A stretch of DNA of 64,000 nt from FEB-25 sp963822175. GTDB lineage: Bacteria; Chloroflexota; Anaerolineae; Anaerolineales; UBA4823. Positions 1-8,811 of the stretch are shown here, one piece after another. Position 1 is the first letter of the stretch, and every line of letters begins with the position of its first letter. The stretch covers positions 62,001 through 126,000 of the forward strand of contig CAWGGJ010000008.1 of assembly GCA_963822175.1 (NCBI GenBank), written 5' to 3'. Below the pieces are notes generated by a model. The model searched no databases. It was not told where the DNA came from and saw only the letters and a list, made by a program, of their open reading frames with translations. The translations under genes were made by a program, and so were the position numbers.

Positions 1-1223
1 AGTTGGATCAGGCCAGCAACCAGGTAGTCTCCCTTTTCAAGTTCGATTAAAGCCATACTGCCGTAAACCGTCTGCTGATTAAGCAGGGATTGCCTCCCTA
101 GCACATTGCCATCATCATCAACCCAGCTGAGCAGGACACCGTTCGCAATTGCGCCAAGCAGGTAGGTTCCATCACCGAGGCAAATCATGGAAGTGGCATA
201 ATCATCGAAGGACGGATCACCAAAAGAGGTCTCCCATTCCAGATCACCGTTCGCGGTACAACGGGCAAGCCAGGTGTCAGCTTGCCGGGGTGAGCTGTTC
301 ATTTTGAAACCAGCCAGGATGAACCCCCCATCATCGGTCTGGGCAAGTTGGGAGCCGTACTGCCAGCCAGTGAGTTCGTAGCGATGTGCCCACTGGATGC
401 TGCCATCGCTGTTCAGTTTCACCAATCCCCCATCTTCATCGGCACTAACAGCGAGTGCGAGAGAACCATCTGCAGTCTCGAGAGCATCCAGCACGAGCTC
501 CTCCATTGGGCTCTCAACGGTATACACCCAGATGACAGCTCCATCCTGCGTCACACGTATGGCATATTCGTCTCGGCCTCCCGCGGCTGATTCACTGAAT
601 CCATAGAGCAGCAATTCCCCATTCGCCAGCTGGAGCATTCCGTAGGGCCACTCTCTGCTTGTTCGGCCGTACGTTTTAAACCATTGCTCAGCCCCGTCTT
701 GGTCTATTTTGAGGAGGAAAAAGTCCCGGTCACCAGCGCCATACGAATCTGTTTCACCGAAGATAAAGTAACCTCCATCCTCAGCCAGCACGGCTGATCT
801 TGCTTGTTCATATCCATCTCCACCCCAGGCTTTTTCCCAGATCACTTCACCATCGAGGTCCAATTTAACAAAGAGAGCGTCACCCGAATATGGCGGCATG
901 TGCAAATGATTTGTTGCGCCAGCTGCCAGGATGTTTCCATCTTGCGTGAGAACGATATCGAAGAATGCACCGTAGTCAGGTCCCTCAAAGGTTTTGACCC
1001 ATGTTTTCGAAGGGTCTGGCGGCATCGAAGTCTCGGTCGGCGCAGTGGTCGGCGTTACTGGTGCAGTGGTCGGCGTTACCGGTGCAGTGGTCGGCATTAC
1101 CAGCGCAGTGGATGGTATCACCGGCGTTGTGGTCGGCATGAGGGGCGTGGTGGTTGCAACCGAGGCACAGCCAGCGGAAAGTATACACAACCCGATATAG
1201 AAATACCACCTCCACTTGAACAT
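1..1223 (-). CDS. Secreted lipoprotein with beta-propeller-type repeats, C-terminus cut by window edge
   Basis: About 407 N-terminal residues are visible; the reading frame runs off the left edge. The start ATG at 1223 follows a strong ribosome binding site (AAGGAGG, about 1227-1233). The N-terminus is a hydrophobic signal ending in a lipobox (ILSAGC), so the protein is probably acylated on that Cys and held on the outer face of the membrane. Next comes a low-complexity linker of repeated PTTAPVT units, encoded by short tandem DNA repeats at about 1030-1135. The rest consists of repeats of the form GGDGYEQARSAVLAEDGGY and DRDFFLLKIDQDGAEQW, typical of propeller-like proteins that lack a recognisable enzyme signature. 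Function unknown; an extracellular binding or scaffold role is inference. Confidence 0.8.
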   Translation of the reverse strand, partial: MFKWRWYFYIGLCILSAGCASVATTTPLMPTTTPVIPSTALVMPTTAPVTPTTAPVTPTTAPTETSMPPDPSKTWVKTFEGPDYGAFFDIVLTQDGNILAAGATNHLHMPPYSGDALFVKLDLDGEVIWEKAWGGDGYEQARSAVLAEDGGYFIFGETDSYGAGDRDFFLLKIDQDGAEQWFKTYGRTSREWPYGMLQLANGELLLYGFSESAAGGRDEYAIRVTQDGAVIWVYTVESPMEELVLDALETADGSLALAVSADEDGGLVKLNSDGSIQWAHRYELTGWQYGSQLAQTDDGGFILAGFKMNSSPRQADTWLARCTANGDLEWETSFGDPSFDDYATSMICLGDGTYLLGAIANGVLLSWVDDDGNVLGRQSLLNQQTVYGSMALIELEKGDYLVAGLIQ

Positions 1224-1369
1224 AAACCCTCCTTATATCCTGATAATTAAAATATATGTCCCCGATAGGGTTGGACAAAGGTGAAACGCTCTCCAGTGCG
1301 CGCATGTTTGGGCAGTTATGAGCCTGAAGCCCTAACAGTATTACTCACCAAGCGCGCTATTTAACCCGA

Positions 1370-2066
1370 TCAGGTATCTGCAATAAACCACCGCATGTCG
1401 CATACTTCTGCGCCATCAGAAAGGGTATGCTCTCTCTGGTACCTGCCGCCGTCAATAAGGCGTTCGGCAGCTGCATAATCATATGTGCAGAAGACTTTTC
1501 TGAACAAGGTCAGCTCTTCCTCACCGAATTGCTTGAAGAAATCATATACCGGGCATGTATAGAAGTTCATGTGATACACGCTCCCTTCCCGGTAAAGTTC
1601 AGCTCGATACCCGGGTTCACCATAGGGAAACTTAAGCATATCACTCAAAAACTTGCCCATGCGCTCCATTGGTTCCTTCGTCTTCCGCGCAATCAGTTTC
1701 CGCTTCAAACGGTAATATCCACTTGTGTTCAATACAAACTGCCAGTTGATATCTCCGATCAGGTTTGTTGCGTAAGCAGGGTCCACTTTTTCATGTAATA
1801 AAGCCCTGTAGATTGCCAGGTCCAACAAAGCCGAATATGCCATCATGTAATTACCAATATTAGGGAGGTCCTTGAAGTAAGGCATCAATTCTCCTGTGTT
1901 CGATCCTTGCCTTATGGATGATCCGTTCGAGTTCCTTTTTGGTGAAGCGTCCATACACTGGCTCACCATCCCGCCTGCATCTGGGCGTGAGTACCTGCAT
2001 AACGCTTTTTTCCTTAATCGCCCATACCTGCTTCCGAATGATCTGCTTGATGAGATTCTGTGACAT
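1370..2066 (-). pseudogene. L-2-amino-thiazoline-4-carboxylic acid hydrolase-like protein, split by a frameshift
   Basis: Two overlapping frames together make one protein of about 230 residues. The first (ATG at 2066) runs to a stop at 1860. The second, open to 1370, carries the family signature near its end: CPVYDFFKQFGEEEL, FCTYDYAAAERL and GAEVCDMRW. These match the ATC hydrolase-like family, whose founding enzyme opens the thiazoline ring of ATC in cysteine formation; most relatives have no proven substrate. The frames join near 1885, where IEHRR in one should continue as LMPYFKDLPNIG in the other. An alternative is two coupled genes, because AGGAG lies just before an ATG at 1885. I favour one frameshifted gene since the joined protein reads like a normal family member. 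Confidence 0.65.
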
Positions 2067-2375
2067 TGTAAATACCCCTTTCTCGCTTGCTCAGCGCGAT
2101 AAACAATTCAACATCACGGAGCGTCTTGCTATATATAGTACTCGCGATCATGATTTTCTGTTCAGCAACTCATAGACAATTGAGGAGTGACTGTTATTTC
2201 TCAGGAAACGGATCCCCGATCAGATCTGTCACAGGCTTCGACAAAGAATTATGCTGTATCGAACAGAGAAATCATAACTGTATCGGATCGAACAATCCAT
2301 CCTGCATAACAACAAATTCCTCCCTGACGATATGGGAAGCATAGCATTATGCGTTTGGGGTAAACCTACCTTGTG
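2067..2375. other. Intergenic stretch without recognisable gene
   Basis: AT-rich spacer between the ATC-hydrolase-like gene and the RAYT remnant. Reading frames here are short and lack ribosome binding sites. It should hold the promoter of the ATC-hydrolase-like gene (minus strand), but I see no convincing -35/-10 pair. Confidence 0.4.
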
Positions 2376-2770
2376 GATGTGTTTGTAATAATTACGCTGC
2401 CAAATTGGTTGATGGTCTATGCCGGTAGAGACCAAATATGTTTTGTGAGGCGCGATTTGAATTGACCGTTCAATGCACCCAATGATTTTGGTGCTGGACC
2501 GGATGGACGCGTTGTTTGTAGGGGCGACCCATCAATACCATCAGGGAATTGATCTTGCGCTACATGATCGAAAAATGATGTACCATTCTGACGTAGGCGG
2601 GTCGCTCCTACTGGATTGGTCATAATAATTGCGTGAATATGGTTAGGCATGATGACGTGTGATTCTATTGCAATATGTCTGAATTGGGTTGGCAACCGGT
2701 GTAATTCTTCTTGAGCCAACTTACCTATCGAATTCAATCGCACCTCCCCCTCTAAAACCTCACCGAAAAG
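2376..2770 (-). pseudogene. Remnant of a REP-associated tyrosine transposase (RAYT, Y1_Tnp family)
   Basis: The fragment begins inside the family's N-terminal part (LFGEVLEGEVRLNSIGKLAQEE) with no start codon. It contains the metal-binding HxH motif in SHVIMPNHIHAII. It then shifts frame near 2430 to reach the conserved PIWQRNYYKHI, after which similarity stops. The N-terminal break coincides with the start of a GTAGGTTGGGTT-type repeat at 2791, which suggests the repeat replaced or invaded the gene. RAYT proteins are single-strand nucleases of IS200-like descent that process REP hairpins. This copy cannot be active. An apparently intact relative lies at 32814-33449. Confidence 0.8.
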
Positions 2771-2779
2771 GCAGGCGCT

Positions 2780-3140
2780 TCATCAGAATCGTAGGTTGGG
2801 TTGAAGGCGGTGGTTTTCCGCCTGAAACCCAACAAAACCAATCACGGAAATCAATTCCGTCCACTTCTGCCATGCACGCTGAATCCGGGGTTTGCAGCCG
2901 ATCACCCACAAGATGGGAATCGTAGGTTGGGTTGAAGGCGGTGGTTTCCGCCCTGAAATCCAACAAAACCAACGTTAGGTTTCGCTAAAATCGCTCAACC
3001 CAACCTACCGATGGGAATTGTTGGTTGGGTTGAAGGCGGTGGTTTTCCGCCTGAAACCCAACAAAACCAATCAGGAAATCAATTCCCTCCACTTCTTCCA
3101 TTTCTTCCATGCACGCTGTATCCGGGGTTTGAAGCGGATT
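2780..3140. repeat. Cluster of GTAGGTTGGGTT / AAACCCAAC palindromic repeats (family A)
   Basis: Three copies of a hairpin-forming unit (about 2791-2840, 2922-2970 and 3020-3068) each start with GTAGGTTGGGTTGA or a close variant and end with the reverse complement, AAACCCAAC. The middle GGCGG-TGG-TTTTCCGCC forms an inner stem. A block of about 110 bp that includes the first unit (2781-2900) recurs at about 3010-3135, so part of the cluster arose by direct duplication. No coding potential. Confidence 0.85.
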
Positions 3141-3217
3141 CTCCAGGAAATCCTTCCCGATCTGCCCTGCCCGCTTTTTAGTATACCAATGACAAGTTAA
3201 ATTTCCTTCGTGTCCTT

Positions 3218-6181
3218 TTATTCCTTTGTGGTTAATAATTTTTCGCTCCCCGCATACCTCTCGCAAAGCTCATCCAGCTCCAGCTTCTCCCCCCGCTGCT
3301 GGCACAACTGCGCTTCCTCCTCGCTCAATCCCGTCCTCCCCGCCTCGATGATCTCACCCGCCTGCTTCTTCACCTCGTTCCATGTTGTAGGTTTACTGAG
3401 CACACAGGCAGCCACTTCGATCGCTTCTCCCGCTAGCCCCGTGGCTAGGAGCAATCCTGCGATCCCTGCCAGTGGTAAGCTCTTTATATCCGGGTTGTGC
3501 CACTGGATGGCGAAGCTCAGCGATGAGTTTAAGTGCTGCCGTGCCTGGTCAAACGCACCCATTTTCACCAGCACATTTCCCAGCCTGGCGTGCGTAAGCG
3601 CCAATCCCCACGGCCGGTTGCCGCGCTGCTCCTGCTGGTGATATTCGAGGGCCTGCCCATATTCGTCACGGGCCCCTTCCAGGTCACCTTCCATCATGGC
3701 GATATCCCCCATACCGCGATGGTAAAAGCCCAGGCCATTGAATTCCTGGATTTTTTCGAACACCGGGTAAGCCTCCTGGAAATATTTCCTGGCCTGCTTC
3801 AAATTTCCCATCAAGCGGTGGATCTCCCCCAGCTCCCAGGTGTGCCAGGCGATGTCGTTCTGGTTGCCCACTTCAATGGCGATCTCCAGGCTGCGTCTGC
3901 GCAGCTCCAGCGCATAATCCAGCTCCCGGTAGCGCGAAGCTTGCAGGCTTTCCCAGGAGAGGTCGGTGCCGAGCATCCGCCGGTTGCCGGTCTTCTCCGA
4001 GAAGCGTCTCTGCTCGGCGAAGGCGTGGAAGGCCTGGTCGATCTTGCCTGAATATACGTAATATTCTCCCAAATTCGACCATGTCGAGTCCACCCCCAGC
4101 TCATCACCCACCTGGGCAAATAAGTATTGGGCATTTCTGTTATATTCGATCGCCAGCTCATATTTATATTCACTGGCGGCCAGGTTCCCCAGCACCTGCA
4201 AGGTGATGCCCTGTTCCTGCAGCACACCTATTTTTTTAAAGTTTTCCAGTGCGGTGGATAAATACTGCTTGCATACTTCCGGGTTACTCCATTGCGACCT
4301 GCTGGCCAGCAGGTAGCCATATCCCAGGATCCATGGGTCCTTGAACTGCTGGATGATGGGTAAAGCCTCAACGATCTTCTGGGTACCCTCAGCGTAATTC
4401 AAGCTACCCCCGTAGGTGGCGATCAGCACGATATACCAGAACCCCATCTCCTCCTGCAGATTACATTCCTGCACTCTTGCCCACAGCTGCTGTAACCGTT
4501 CCCTGGGCTGGTCATCAAAGATTGAAAAATTCATTTCAAGATTCGTTTCGACCGTCTCCAGGATGGCCTGTTGCAGGCTGCAGCTGCCACTCATTGGTGC
4601 AGCCACTGCTTTGCGTGCCTGTTTCAGCAGCGGGAGAATTACATCCGGGTTACCCCGGATCAACAAGTAATGGAACAACCCGGGCAGCATTTTTTCGATC
4701 AGGGTATCGATGTCACACGATAGCACCAGCCACGCCCAGGCCTGTGGGATGTTGCTCTCCAGCTCCAGCTTGATCATTTGCAGGGCCTGCAGCTGTTCTG
4801 CGCTGCGCAATCCCTGCCCCTGTACCTGCATGAAATTGGCAAAAAACTCCGCCTGCCGGTCTCGTGTCTCCTGCCATTCGTCCTGGTCCGTTTCCAACCT
4901 CTCCATGCCATACTGCTTTAGCACCTCGTGCAGCTGGTAGCGCCCGTTATCCCCCTGCTGCAGCCAGGACTTGTTCACCAGGCTCAGCAGCGTCTTCAAT
5001 GATGCTCCGCTAACCGCCTGCGCCGCCTGCCTCGAAAAACTTCCCCTGAAGGCACACAGGCGCTTGAAGGCTTGCTGCTCTTCTGGCTCCAACCATTTCC
5101 ACGAGGTCTCGAACACTGCCCTCAGGCTGCGCTGGCGGGCTGGGGCATCCGCTGCCGGGCTTTCCAGGAAGTCCAGGCTGTGAGCGATCTCCCCGGCGAT
5201 CTCCTCCGGGGGCAACAGCTCCAGCCACCCCACCGCCAGCTCGATCCCCAATGGTGACCCATCCACCAGCTGGCAGATGCGCACCACCGCTTCCAGGTTG
5301 CGCCGGGTGAGCTGAAAATCCGGCTGAACCTGGCGGGCACGCTCCACCAGCAGCTGGATCCCGCTAAACGATCGTGCTTGTTCCTGCGGGTCATTCCAGG
5401 TCGCTTGGGTTAGCTCATCCGGGATGCTCATCCCCGGCACCCGGTACACCCGCTCAGCCTGCAGGTTCAACCTTTCACGTGAAGTGACGATTATTTTTAC
5501 CTGGCTGGCTGCCTCCAGGATCTCCACCACCAATTCTCTGCCCGCCTCCAGCAGGTGCTCGAAGTTATCCAGGATCAACAGCAGCTGTTTTTGGCGTAGA
5601 TAATCCAGCAGCTGCTGGATTGGGGCAGTTTCTCCTTTATAGAAGGCAAGTCCCAATGCGTTGGCGATCGCCGGGATGAGTCCCTGGTCAGATTGCACCG
5701 GCGCAAGCGCGACGAACCAGGCACCGTCGTGGAAGGATTTTGCCAGTTCACCCGCTGCCTGGATCGACAGGCGCGTTTTACCGTTTCCACCCGGTCCGGT
5801 CAGGGTCAATAAATGGGTGGCGGGTTCAAGCACCAGCTTGCTGATCTGCTCGATCTCCTCCAGTCTTCCGATGAAGGGGGTTGCCGGGATCGGCAGGTTG
5901 CCCATTGCCTGGGGAGTACTATCTATAGGATGTGCAGCAACAGGCTCAGGGCGTTTTATGCTCAGCTCCCCGTGCAGGATGAACTGGTACAGCTCCTCGG
6001 TCTCAGGCTGTGGTGCTACCCCCAGCTCGCTCTTAAGGTTTTGCATGCAAGTCTGATACAGGCGGATCGCCCCGCTGCGGTCCCCCAATCCAGCCATCTG
6101 GCGCATGGCTGCCCGGTAGGCAGCTTCATTCAGCCGGTCGAGGCTTAGCCAGCGCTGGGCATGGGTCAGCCGCAGGGGCAT
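3218..6181 (-). CDS. SARP/BTAD-type regulator, C-terminal part: NB-ARC-like ATPase and TPR domains
   Basis: This is the larger piece of a regulator of about 1150 residues; its N-terminal domain is encoded upstream (6126-6692) in another frame. The piece starts inside the BTAD helices (HAQRWLSLDRLNEAAYR). It continues into a STAND-type ATPase with P-loop GPGGNGKTRLS, Walker B LLLILDNFEHLL and sensor-like TSRERLNLQAE, then a long C-terminal array of TPR-like helices (for example LGVDSTWSNLGEYYVYSGKI). STAND proteins of this build usually sense a ligand through the repeats and use ATP binding as a switch on transcription. Deleting one C from the CCCC run (plus-strand G run at 6175-6178) restores one frame and gives DHALRLTHAQRWLSLD. 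The ATG at 6181 is therefore probably not a true start. Confidence 0.85.
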   Translation of the reverse strand: MPLRLTHAQRWLSLDRLNEAAYRAAMRQMAGLGDRSGAIRLYQTCMQNLKSELGVAPQPETEELYQFILHGELSIKRPEPVAAHPIDSTPQAMGNLPIPATPFIGRLEEIEQISKLVLEPATHLLTLTGPGGNGKTRLSIQAAGELAKSFHDGAWFVALAPVQSDQGLIPAIANALGLAFYKGETAPIQQLLDYLRQKQLLLILDNFEHLLEAGRELVVEILEAASQVKIIVTSRERLNLQAERVYRVPGMSIPDELTQATWNDPQEQARSFSGIQLLVERARQVQPDFQLTRRNLEAVVRICQLVDGSPLGIELAVGWLELLPPEEIAGEIAHSLDFLESPAADAPARQRSLRAVFETSWKWLEPEEQQAFKRLCAFRGSFSRQAAQAVSGASLKTLLSLVNKSWLQQGDNGRYQLHEVLKQYGMERLETDQDEWQETRDRQAEFFANFMQVQGQGLRSAEQLQALQMIKLELESNIPQAWAWLVLSCDIDTLIEKMLPGLFHYLLIRGNPDVILPLLKQARKAVAAPMSGSCSLQQAILETVETNLEMNFSIFDDQPRERLQQLWARVQECNLQEEMGFWYIVLIATYGGSLNYAEGTQKIVEALPIIQQFKDPWILGYGYLLASRSQWSNPEVCKQYLSTALENFKKIGVLQEQGITLQVLGNLAASEYKYELAIEYNRNAQYLFAQVGDELGVDSTWSNLGEYYVYSGKIDQAFHAFAEQRRFSEKTGNRRMLGTDLSWESLQASRYRELDYALELRRRSLEIAIEVGNQNDIAWHTWELGEIHRLMGNLKQARKYFQEAYPVFEKIQEFNGLGFYHRGMGDIAMMEGDLEGARDEYGQALEYHQQEQRGNRPWGLALTHARLGNVLVKMGAFDQARQHLNSSLSFAIQWHNPDIKSLPLAGIAGLLLATGLAGEAIEVAACVLSKPTTWNEVKKQAGEIIEAGRTGLSEEEAQLCQQRGEKLELDELCERYAGSEKLLTTKE

Positions 6182-6692
6182 GATCCCCGTTCTGCTCATA
6201 GTCTGCCACCAGGCTCTCCAGTGCCCGCCCGAATTCCTTGCGGAAATACTCAGCCTGCTGCAGCTGCCACTCTTCAAAAGGTGCCGTATCAGCGACCTGC
6301 ATGCCTTCCATGAAATCCCCCCGGTACAGGTGCACCGCTTCTTCAAGTTCCTCCCGGTGGCCGCTCGGCTTGGCCAGCTTGTGATGGAAGGCATCGATAT
6401 CAACCGTGAGACCCTGGCTGCGGTTTAGGCACACGCTTTCGTGGTCAGCCTCGATCCAGCCTTTGCCCAGCGCATGGTTCAGCTCCCACAGTGTCCGCCT
6501 TAAATATGAGTATGCGCTTGCCTTGGGGTAGTCGGGCCAGAACAGGGTGGCTAAAATCTCGCGGCCGTGTGCTCTGGCTTCCACGGCCAGGTAAGCCAGC
6601 AGCCCGATGGCTTTGTGCCGGTCCGTTTTGATCGGCGTGCCATCCAGGGTGATGATCGGTGGACCCAGCAGGGCAATGTCCAGCTGATGCAT
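6126..6692 (-). CDS. SARP/BTAD-type regulator, N-terminal part: winged helix and start of BTAD
   Basis: N-terminal piece of the frameshifted regulator that continues at 3218-6181. Residues 1-95 form the OmpR-like winged helix seen in SARP-family activators (KAIGLLAYLAVEARAHGR, LFWPDYPKASAYSYLRRTLW). Residues about 100-175 begin the all-helical BTAD (DIDAFHHKLA, LEEAVHLYRGDFMEGM, APFEEWQLQQAEYFRK). True homology ends at NGDHA; the tail PAADPCPALAKPRPAE is out of frame. The ATG at 6692 has no ribosome binding site but sits exactly six bases after TATAAT (6699-6704, minus strand), suggesting a leaderless mRNA. It diverges from the ParB-like gene at 6890, so the spacer holds both promoters. Confidence 0.85.
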   Translation of the reverse strand: MHQLDIALLGPPIITLDGTPIKTDRHKAIGLLAYLAVEARAHGREILATLFWPDYPKASAYSYLRRTLWELNHALGKGWIEADHESVCLNRSQGLTVDIDAFHHKLAKPSGHREELEEAVHLYRGDFMEGMQVADTAPFEEWQLQQAEYFRKEFGRALESLVADYEQNGDHAPAADPCPALAKPRPAE

Positions 6693-6698
6693 GCATCG

Positions 6699-6704
6699 AT
6701 TATA
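6699..6704 (-). promoter_or_regulatory. -10 box (TATAAT) of a likely leaderless transcript for the SARP-type gene
   Basis: Minus-strand TATAAT, then CGATGC, then the ATG at 6692. Transcription starting about seven bases after the box would begin at the A of the start codon. No clear -35 box is seen. Confidence 0.5.
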
Positions 6705-6889
6705 TATCGATTTTACCTATCTCGACCAAGGAGGGGGGTTGTTTTTTTTGCCTGGCCTTCGGCATTAAAAACCGAAACGCAAACCGAAACGCACCGCAGT
6801 TGTTTTTATTCCTCTGGCAATACGCTCCCGAAACGCACGCTACGTAAACTGGAAGCATAGAAACGAGCTGAAACAAGAGGAGCAAAGCC

Positions 6890-7354
6890 ATGATCACAAG
6901 CTTAGGATACACCAAAGAAGGAAATATCAGCCAGGGACTGGATAGCCTGACCCTCAGCACCCAGGCAGTCGCCTCCTTCAACATGGCTTACAGCCGTGGT
7001 CGCCTGATGAGCTTCATCGCCAGGCTCACCCGCCAGAACAACCACTTGCAGGAGCTCTCCTCCCAGCCAGTCTCCAAAATCCGCCCGACCAGCCACATCG
7101 TATCCGTACCCATCAAGCAGATCAAGGGTACCTTCGGGCGCAGCACTGATTTCGATGTCAATTTCAACCCGCTCCACGAACGCAGCCGCTCACGTTGGAT
7201 CAGCATCCTCACCGCCATCCAGCTGGGCATCAGCCTGCCTCCGGTCGAGCTGGTGCAGGTGGGCCAGGTCTACTACGTACGTGATGGGCACCACCGCATC
7301 TCGGTTGCCAAAGCCCTGCAGCAGGAAGCCATCGAAGCCCATATCGTAAGCTGA
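6890..7354 (+). CDS. ParB/sulfiredoxin-fold domain small protein
   Basis: A 154-residue protein with ribosome binding site GAGGAG about eight bases before its ATG. The C-terminal half has the ParB-like core: SVPIKQIKGTFGRSTDFDVNFNP, LPPVELVQVGQVYYVRDGHHRISVAKALQ. The DGHHRISVA segment corresponds to the nucleotide-binding G-x-x-R motif of ParB-like domains, which use CTP or ATP. It is too short and lacks the HTH of chromosome-partitioning ParB, so a stand-alone regulatory or nucleotide-dependent role is more likely. It is transcribed away from the SARP-type gene and ends in a strong terminator. Confidence 0.7.
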   Translation: MITSLGYTKEGNISQGLDSLTLSTQAVASFNMAYSRGRLMSFIARLTRQNNHLQELSSQPVSKIRPTSHIVSVPIKQIKGTFGRSTDFDVNFNPLHERSRSRWISILTAIQLGISLPPVELVQVGQVYYVRDGHHRISVAKALQQEAIEAHIVS

Positions 7355-7369
7355 ACCCAGGCGAGAGTC

Positions 7370-7410
7370 AGGTTGGGTTACACCTGGTGCGTGTAACCCA
7401 ACCTTTTTTA
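7370..7410 (+). terminator. Rho-independent terminator of the ParB-like gene
   Basis: A perfect 14-bp stem (AGGTTGGGTTACAC, 7370-7383, with its complement at 7391-7404) around a 7-base loop, followed by TTTTTTA. The stem sequence resembles the family A repeat, so a repeat may have been adopted as terminator. Confidence 0.9.
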
Positions 7411-7563
7411 TTGGCAGGCTCCTATCCGCCATCATTTTCCGCGGTTTTTTTCCTGTTCTCAAATCCCATGCACTGTTTGATATTTGGACATATACTTATA
7501 GATACCGTGTGTTCATCCTGTAGAACAATTCCAAATACATGCTGATTGCGGAAAGGTGGGATT

Positions 7564-8532
7564 ATGTACTCCGTAGAAAAACTACTCGAAATGATCACCA
7601 GTTTAAAATCATCAGACCGGTATGATGCCTGCGAATGGCTGCGCATTGCTCAAGAAAGCTCCCCCGACATTATTTATGCACTGAGGAAAGCTACCTTTGA
7701 TGATGATAAGGAAGTGGCAACCAGGGCATATATGGCCTTGCAGGCTGATGTTCATCAAAAGATGATGATTGATATGGGGCTGATCAAGGCTGAAGTAACG
7801 GGTCCGTTGAATGGAGAAATCCAGGATACGGATATTGGGCAAGCTGGGTCTACTCAACAAGGTTTCGACGAATATGCCCGGATGCTTAAGGTAATTCGGA
7901 ATTGGGGATTCTGGAATATTGGTTTGGGTGTGATGCACCTCGTAATATCCGGGATTTTCAGCGCACCATGGGGAGTCTTACTGATCATTGTCGGGTTGGC
8001 ATCTCTTTTCTTTCCGACCGCCTCCATGTTCATAATATATGCCGTAACCATATCTTGGGCTGCCGTATGGAATTTGTTAAGTTTTAACCTCGAGTGGGCG
8101 ATCTTCGCAATGTTTCAGGTTTATTTTACCATCCGGATAATTTTGGATTACCGGCGATACCGTAAAGTTGAAGAACCATCTCCTGCCTCAGCAATTGAAT
8201 CGTCTACCCCTCAGCAAGCCACCCGTCGTGCGGATCGCTATTTCCCTTGGATCGGATCTTGCATGGGTTGTTCTTCCTTGTTTGGATATATCGTATTTAT
8301 CTTTATCATCATCCTTGCAATAATTGTGTCTCCTGATTCTGTTAGTTTTCCCGATTATTTCAGTATTATTGAAGGGATATTGATTAATATAGGTTTACTG
8401 GGTTTTGCCATTGGTTTAGCTTCCCTGCTATCCAGATACCGACCTATGGCATTAGGGGTTTTAGGGTTGGTAGCAGGAGCGCTTACCCTGGTTGTTTATC
8501 TAGCCCTGTTGTTAATTAGCAGGTTGATTTGA
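7564..8532 (+). CDS. Integral membrane protein with N-terminal HEAT-like segment
   Basis: The ATG at 7564 is preferred over an in-frame TTG at 7546 because GAAAGGTGG lies just before it. Residues 1-75 are helical and resemble HEAT-type repeats (SSDRYDACEWLRIAQESS, DDDKEVATRAYMALQAD). After a polar linker come at least four hydrophobic segments around residues 112-185 (WNIGLGVMHLVISGIF, WGVLLIIVGLASLFF, IIYAVTISWAAVWNLL). A polar stretch follows, then three more segments to the C-terminus (YIVFIFIIILAIIV, LLGFAIGLASLL, LVAGALTLVVYLALLLI). No enzyme motif is visible and I do not recognise a named family. It appears to be a single-gene unit. Confidence 0.75.
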   Translation: MYSVEKLLEMITSLKSSDRYDACEWLRIAQESSPDIIYALRKATFDDDKEVATRAYMALQADVHQKMMIDMGLIKAEVTGPLNGEIQDTDIGQAGSTQQGFDEYARMLKVIRNWGFWNIGLGVMHLVISGIFSAPWGVLLIIVGLASLFFPTASMFIIYAVTISWAAVWNLLSFNLEWAIFAMFQVYFTIRIILDYRRYRKVEEPSPASAIESSTPQQATRRADRYFPWIGSCMGCSSLFGYIVFIFIIILAIIVSPDSVSFPDYFSIIEGILINIGLLGFAIGLASLLSRYRPMALGVLGLVAGALTLVVYLALLLISRLI

Positions 8533-8578
8533 CCTTAATACTTATTGTAGATAGCTCCCAACCTGTCGGGAGAGCACC

Positions 8579-8746
8579 ATGACTCCGGATTCCGACCCAA
8601 ACTGGATTATGGAAGATGGGTACGGGACAAAGGAGACCATCGATAAGTGGGCATCCTGGTGCTATTGTGCGCGATTCCTCAAGGTGCGCCATCCTCTATT
8701 GACAGATCTTGTCAATCCTCGAAAATATTCACCAATCTTCGAATAA
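8579..8746 (+). CDS. Possible 55-residue small protein
   Basis: A short open frame beginning MTPDSDPNWIMEDGYGT with GGGAG six bases upstream of the ATG. It is rich in Trp and Tyr (DKWASWCYCARFLKVRHP) and has no family I recognise. It could be a real small gene, a remnant, or chance. It lies between two plus-strand genes. Confidence 0.2.
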   Translation: MTPDSDPNWIMEDGYGTKETIDKWASWCYCARFLKVRHPLLTDLVNPRKYSPIFE

Positions 8747-8811
8747 AATTACAGCACCGTCCAGGAACAAATTTTCATCATCAGCGTTTACAATCATAGG
8801 GAGATGGTTTT

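Noticed and set aside
1032..1135. Tandem repeat as an independent element
   Set aside because: It is in frame and encodes the PTTAPVT linker of the lipoprotein.
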